From assembly GCA_934515035.1 (NCBI GenBank), contig CAKSXP010000047.1, positions 1 through 9,973 of the forward strand: DNA of 9,973 bases. The letters run 5' to 3'. Both the position numbers and the translations under genes were made by a program. Shown here piece by piece: positions 6,396-9,973 of this stretch. The stretch's first letter is position 1. Every line of letters starts with the position of its first letter. Source of the stretch: an uncultured Oscillospiraceae bacterium (GTDB lineage Bacteria; Bacillota; Clostridia; Oscillospirales; Oscillospiraceae). The notes under the pieces were generated by a model. The model was given only the letters and a program-made list of their open reading frames with translations, had not been told where the DNA came from and searched no databases.

Positions 6396-7613
6396 TCAGG
6401 TTCTGTAATCTCCGTTTATCCTGACATAGTCATAGCTCAGGTCGCAGCCCCAGCAGGTGACCTCTGCGCTGCCCTCGCCCATGTCAAAGTCGATTATGAT
6501 CTCTTTTTCGAACAAAACTTTCTTTGCCATATCTTCATCGAATAACAATCCCCGGCCATTTTCACAGACCTTTATGCTGCCTGCGTCGGACATAAATGCG
6601 ACCGAGCATTTGTCGGGGTCAAACTCCGCGCCGGAATAGCCCGCCGCGGCAAGGATCCTGCCCCAGTTTGCATCCGTTCCGAAGATCGCGGTTTTGACAA
6701 GCGGCGAGCGGATTATAGACTTTCCGACCAGTTCCGCTTTCTGCTCGCTCGCGGCGCGCCTGACGAGGCAGGTTATGAGATGCTTCGCGCCTTCGCCGTC
6801 AGCCGCCATCATACGGGCAAGCCTTATGCAGACATGGCGCAGGCCGCTGCAAAACTCCGTGAAGTCCGCGCCTTCGCCGGTTATCTCTTCGTTTCCCGCG
6901 AGTCCGTTTGCAAGAACGATGCAGCTGTCATTCGTCGAGGTATCTCCGTCAACGGAAATGCGGTTGAAGCTGACGTCAACACAGGAAAGCAGCGCCTTTC
7001 TGAGCATCTCCGCGCTTATGGCGGCATCCGTCGTTATAAAGCAGAGCATCGTGCCCATATTCGGATGTATCATTCCGCTGCCCTTTGCCATGCCTCCGAT
7101 CGTCACGGTCTTTCCGTCCAGCACGACCTCGACGGCGGCCTGCTTCTGTACAGTGTCCGTAGTCATGATGGCAAGGGACGCATCGTTTCCCCCATGCTTG
7201 GAGAGATTTTTCGCAAGGACCGGTATTCCCTGTTCAATGACCTCTATATTCAGGGTCTGGCCTATAACACCGGTGGAAGCCACCGCGACGTCCTTAACGT
7301 CCAGCCCCAGCGCCGCTGCCGCGCACGCCGCCATACGGCGGGCATTGACCTCGCCGCGCGGCGCACAGGCGTTTGCGTTTCCGCTGTTTGCGACTATCGC
7401 CTGGGCATGACCGTCTCTGAGCATCTCTTTTGTATACAGCACCGGTGCAGCCTTCACCATGTTGAGCGTAAACGCTCCGGCCGCGGTGCAGTTTTTCTCG
7501 GAATATATCAGCGCGACGTCCTTCTTTTCGGGATTGGATGATTTTACGCCGCAGTGCATACCTGCTGCCGTGAAACCGGCCGCTGACGTAACTCCGCCCT
7601 GTATCACTTTCAT
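6396..7613 (-). CDS. argJ: Glutamate N-acetyltransferase (ornithine acetyltransferase)
   Basis: ArgJ moves the acetyl group from N-acetylornithine to glutamate, giving ornithine and regenerating N-acetylglutamate; some members also use acetyl-CoA. The 405-residue precursor is normal and should cut itself into two chains. The autocleavage site is visible as [14 protein letters not shown] (177-190), with nucleophile Thr188; the residue before it is Gly where many homologues have Ala. STGVIG (113-118) forms the oxyanion hole, and [10 protein letters not shown] (221-230), NWGRILAA (316-323) and the terminal INGDYRT (399-405) are conserved. No argA is in the window, so a bifunctional ArgJ is plausible, but sequence alone does not distinguish the two types. 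ATG 7613 follows AGGGAG (7622-7627) by eight bases and starts 14 bases after argC. Confidence 0.96.
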   Translation of the reverse strand: MKVIQGGVTSAAGFTAAGMHCGVKSSNPEKKDVALIYSEKNCTAAGAFTLNMVKAAPVLYTKEMLRDGHAQAIVANSGNANACAPRGEVNARRMAACAAAALGLDVKDVAVASTGVIGQTLNIEVIEQGIPVLAKNLSKHGGNDASLAIMTTDTVQKQAAVEVVLDGKTVTIGGMAKGSGMIHPNMGTMLCFITTDAAISAEMLRKALLSCVDVSFNRISVDGDTSTNDSCIVLANGLAGNEEITGEGADFTEFCSGLRHVCIRLARMMAADGEGAKHLITCLVRRAASEQKAELVGKSIIRSPLVKTAIFGTDANWGRILAAAGYSGAEFDPDKCSVAFMSDAGSIKVCENGRGLLFDEDMAKKVLFEKEIIIDFDMGEGSAEVTCWGCDLSYDYVRINGDYRT

Positions 7614-7627
7614 TGTTCTATCTCCCT

Positions 7628-8563
7628 TTATTCAAGGCCGGTCTCCTCGGGGAGGCCTAGCATTATATTCATGTTCTGGACCGCCGCCCCGGACGCGCCC
7701 TTGCCGAGATTATCAAAACGCGCCGTTACCAGCGTGCGCTCGCTGTTTCCCGAAACCGTTATCGTCAGCTCGTTTGTGCCGACGTTTTTGTTGCTCTCGA
7801 TAAATCCGCTGTCCGTGAACTCTGCAACGGACACGAACCTCTGTCCGGCGTACCACTCGCAGAGCGCCTTTTGAATGTCCCGTGCGGTATATTTTTTCGC
7901 CAGAAGGCCGTTATGAAGGCAGATGCTCGTCGCCATACCGGCATAATAGTCGTCCACGATGGGACAGAAAACCGGCTCCCGCTCCAGGCCGCTGACGGCC
8001 GTGATCTCCTTCAGGTGCTTGTGCTCCTGGTTCAGGCCATAGATCCGCGGCGCATAAAGATCCCGTGTTTTTTCCGGAGACTCATACTGCGCGATCATCT
8101 TTTTGCCGCCGCCGGAATATCCGGTCAGCGAATATATGACGAGCGGATAGTCTCCCGGCAGGATACCAAGAGCGACCAGCGGCGCCGTTACGGCTATCGC
8201 GCCCGTGGCGTGGCAACCGGGGTTTGCCACAAAGCGCGCATTTGCAATTTTCTGCCGCTGTTTGCCGTCCAGCTCCGGAAAGCCGTATGTCCAGCCCTGT
8301 GCCGTGCGGTGGGCGGTGCTTGCGTCAATAACTCTGGTGGTATCGTTCTCCACCATCGCGGCCGATTCCACAGCCGCGTCATCAGGCAGACAGAGAAAAA
8401 CAAGGTCGGCGGAATTTATCGCCTCGCGCCGCGCGGAGGGGTCCTTTCGCTTTTCCTCCGGCAGGGTCATCAGTCTTATATCTCCGCGCTTTTCAAGGCG
8501 CTGGAATATCTGAAGCCCCGTCGTTCCGGCGCTGCCGTCAACAAAAACATCATATACTTTCAC
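7628..8563 (-). CDS. argC: N-acetyl-gamma-glutamyl-phosphate reductase, type 2 (short)
   Basis: Reduces N-acetylglutamyl phosphate with NADPH to the semialdehyde. The product is 311 residues, the short type 2 form rather than the ~340-residue type 1 form. The N-terminal nucleotide-binding loop reads DGSAGTTGLQIF (9-20). DASTAHR (80-86) with WTYGFPEL (91-98) follows, the catalytic Cys117 is in NPGCHATG, then SLTGYSGGGKK (145-155), and near the end KGASGAAVQNMN (288-299). The type 1 motif with VxFTPHLxPMxRG is absent, and PVFCPIVDDYYAGM (197-210) stands in its place. The start is GTG at 8563, 14 bases inside the argH end, with AAGGGAG at 8574-8580 and a 10-base spacer; no in-frame ATG is nearby. 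It precedes argJ by 14 bases. Confidence 0.95.
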   Translation of the reverse strand: MKVYDVFVDGSAGTTGLQIFQRLEKRGDIRLMTLPEEKRKDPSARREAINSADLVFLCLPDDAAVESAAMVENDTTRVIDASTAHRTAQGWTYGFPELDGKQRQKIANARFVANPGCHATGAIAVTAPLVALGILPGDYPLVIYSLTGYSGGGKKMIAQYESPEKTRDLYAPRIYGLNQEHKHLKEITAVSGLEREPVFCPIVDDYYAGMATSICLHNGLLAKKYTARDIQKALCEWYAGQRFVSVAEFTDSGFIESNKNVGTNELTITVSGNSERTLVTARFDNLGKGASGAAVQNMNIMLGLPEETGLE

Positions 8564-9932
8564 TTTTCAGGAACTCCCTTACGATTCCGATCTGAGCAAG
8601 CACGGAGGATGTTGAAGTGCCTCCCATGGACGTGCGCTTCTGGGCGCAGGCTTTCATATCTATCTCCGGATAAATATCCTCACCAAACAGCTCGGAATGG
8701 GCTTTGTATGCCTCCAGCGGCAGCTTCTCGAGCGTAGTGCCCCTGCCGATGCATTCGGCGACGAGCTGCCCCGTGATCTTATAGGCGCTGCGGAAGGGCA
8801 TCCCCTTTCTGACAAGATAGTCCGCGCAGTCTGTCGCGTTTATAAATCCCTCGGCTGCAGCCGCGCTCATGTTCTCCGGCAGGACCTTCATCGTTGCGAT
8901 CATCGGCGCAAACACCCCGAGAGCCATCTTCACCGTATCCACTGCGTCAAAAATTGCCTCCTTGTCCTCCTGCATATCCTTGTTGTATGCAAGCGGGAGA
9001 CCCTTGAGCATGGTCAGAAGCGTTATCAGATCGCCGTAGACCCTGCCGGTCTTGCCGCGGACGAGCTCCGCCATGTCGGAGTTCTTCTTCTGAGGCATGA
9101 TGGACGAGCCGGTGGTGAACGCATCGTCAAGCTCGACGAACTTGAACTCCCAGCTCGACCAGAGTATCACTTCCTCGGAAAGACGCGACAGGTGCATCAT
9201 AAGCGTTGAGCACGCCGCGGCCAGTTCGATACAGAAATCGCGGTCCGAAACTCCGTCCAGACTGTTCATCACAACGCCGTCAAAGCCAAGCACCTTTGCG
9301 GTCTGTTCCCTGTCGATGTCGTATGTGGTCCCGGCAAGCGCGCACGAGCCGAGAGGATTCCGGTTCATGCGCTTTGCCGTGTCGTCCAGCCGGCCAATGT
9401 CGCGCATCAGCATAAATGCGTATGCCATCAGGTGATGCCCGAACACGATGGGCTGTGCACGCTGGAGGTGCGTATAGCCGGGCATGATCGTCTCGGCGTG
9501 CTTCTCCGCCTGTCCGGTCAGCGCCTCGATGAGCGCAAGCGTCAGCTTCTTTATCTCCGTTATTTCCTCACGCAGATAGAGCCGGATATCAAGAGCGACC
9601 TGATCGTTGCGGCTCCGCGCGGTATGAAGCCTCTTCCCGGCGTCGCCGATGCGGTTTGTAAGCTCGGCCTCTACAAACATGTGGATATCCTCGGCTTCCG
9701 GGTCAAAGGTCAACGCACCGGAATTTATATCGTCGAGTATGCCGCCGAGCGCCTCGATTATCGTTTCGGAATCCTTGGGCGGGATGATGCCCTTTGCGCC
9801 CAGCATCGCGGCATGGGCCATCGAGCCCTCGATGTCCTGCCTGTACATGCGGCTGTCAAAGCGGATAGATGAGTTGAAGTCATCCGCCAGCTTATCGGTC
9901 TGTTTTTCGGTTCTTCCCGCCCAGAGTTTCAT
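8550..9932 (-). CDS. argH: Argininosuccinate lyase
   Basis: Splits argininosuccinate into arginine and fumarate, the last step of the pathway. The 460-residue product has the usual size of this fumarase/aspartase superfamily enzyme, which works as a homotetramer with shared active sites. It begins with the typical KLWAGR (2-7). RLHTARSRNDQV (101-112) and THLQRAQP (154-161), with the general-acid/base histidine, are intact, and the family signature is GSSIMPQKKNSD (275-286) carrying the catalytic serine. The usual Pro before the final Asp is Ser here, a common tolerated variation. ATG 9932 is preceded by GAGGT (9940-9944) with a 7-base spacer, 18 bases after the upstream stop. Its last codons contain the ribosome-binding site and GTG start of argC. 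Confidence 0.97.
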   Translation of the reverse strand: MKLWAGRTEKQTDKLADDFNSSIRFDSRMYRQDIEGSMAHAAMLGAKGIIPPKDSETIIEALGGILDDINSGALTFDPEAEDIHMFVEAELTNRIGDAGKRLHTARSRNDQVALDIRLYLREEITEIKKLTLALIEALTGQAEKHAETIMPGYTHLQRAQPIVFGHHLMAYAFMLMRDIGRLDDTAKRMNRNPLGSCALAGTTYDIDREQTAKVLGFDGVVMNSLDGVSDRDFCIELAAACSTLMMHLSRLSEEVILWSSWEFKFVELDDAFTTGSSIMPQKKNSDMAELVRGKTGRVYGDLITLLTMLKGLPLAYNKDMQEDKEAIFDAVDTVKMALGVFAPMIATMKVLPENMSAAAAEGFINATDCADYLVRKGMPFRSAYKITGQLVAECIGRGTTLEKLPLEAYKAHSELFGEDIYPEIDMKACAQKRTSMGGTSTSSVLAQIGIVREFLKSESI

Positions 9933-9950
9933 TCACGTTACCTCGTTCCG

Positions 9951-9973
9951 TTATTTATTCAGCAGACCCATAT
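9951..9973 (-). CDS. 3' end of an upstream gene, possibly argG
   Basis: Only the last codons are visible. The frame ending latest reads MGLLNK then TAA at 9951-9953, 18 bases before argH, a spacing like that of a co-transcribed gene. The two other frames also reach stops here (TAA at 9955-9957, TGA at 9959-9961), so the true frame is not certain. Argininosuccinate synthase (argG) is the one pathway step missing and often lies directly before argH, which makes it the natural candidate. Six residues cannot prove that. Confidence 0.35.

Noticed and set aside
5578..6408. Plus-strand open frame of 276 codons opposite argB
   Set aside because: The translation is low in motif content and lies antisense to a clear acetylglutamate kinase.
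6780..7541. Plus-strand open frames of about 240-250 codons opposite argJ
   Set aside because: Two overlapping antisense frames are open at once, as expected from codon bias, and neither has a plausible ribosome-binding site or family match.

Overview
The window holds a compact, one-directional arginine biosynthesis cluster on the minus strand. In transcription order (right to left) it reads: the 3' end of an upstream gene, then argH, argC, argJ, argB, argD, argF, carA and the first ~745 codons of carB, which runs off the left edge. All genes were identified by reading their protein motifs. I see no mobile element, tRNA, rRNA, CRISPR array or plus-strand gene.

The organism looks like a member of the Clostridia (Bacillota), probably an uncultured or gut-type lineage of moderately high GC. 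This is inferred from strong AGGGAG/GGAGG ribosome-binding sites, three GTG starts, the short (type 2) ArgC, and the general character of the CarB, ArgF and ArgH sequences. Species cannot be settled from the sequence alone.

Layout: 9951-9973 is the tail of an upstream gene (argG is the natural guess, unproven). 8550-9932 is argH, and argC (7628-8563) starts inside its last 14 bases. argJ (6396-7613), argB (5524-6381) and argD (4343-5509) follow, each after a gap of exactly 14 bases that carries the ribosome-binding site. argF (3441-4346) overlaps argD by four bases. After argF comes the only sizeable gap, 140 bases (3301-3440). It contains two perfect 12-bp inverted repeats, a smaller A/T-loop hairpin and a possible 17-codon leader ORF that ends across the carA start. 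carA (2236-3300) and carB (2236 to beyond 1) share one base (TGATG).

Together the genes cover nearly the whole route. ArgJ makes N-acetylglutamate by moving the acetyl group from N-acetylornithine; ArgB, ArgC and ArgD convert it to N-acetylornithine; ArgJ releases ornithine; CarAB supplies carbamoyl phosphate; ArgF makes citrulline; ArgH releases arginine from argininosuccinate. Only argininosuccinate synthase (argG) is not visible. No argA is present, which fits an acetyl-recycling pathway, and ArgB has the N-terminal helix typical of arginine-inhibited enzymes. This is a well-known kind of operon. The part most worth a second look is the argF-carA gap.
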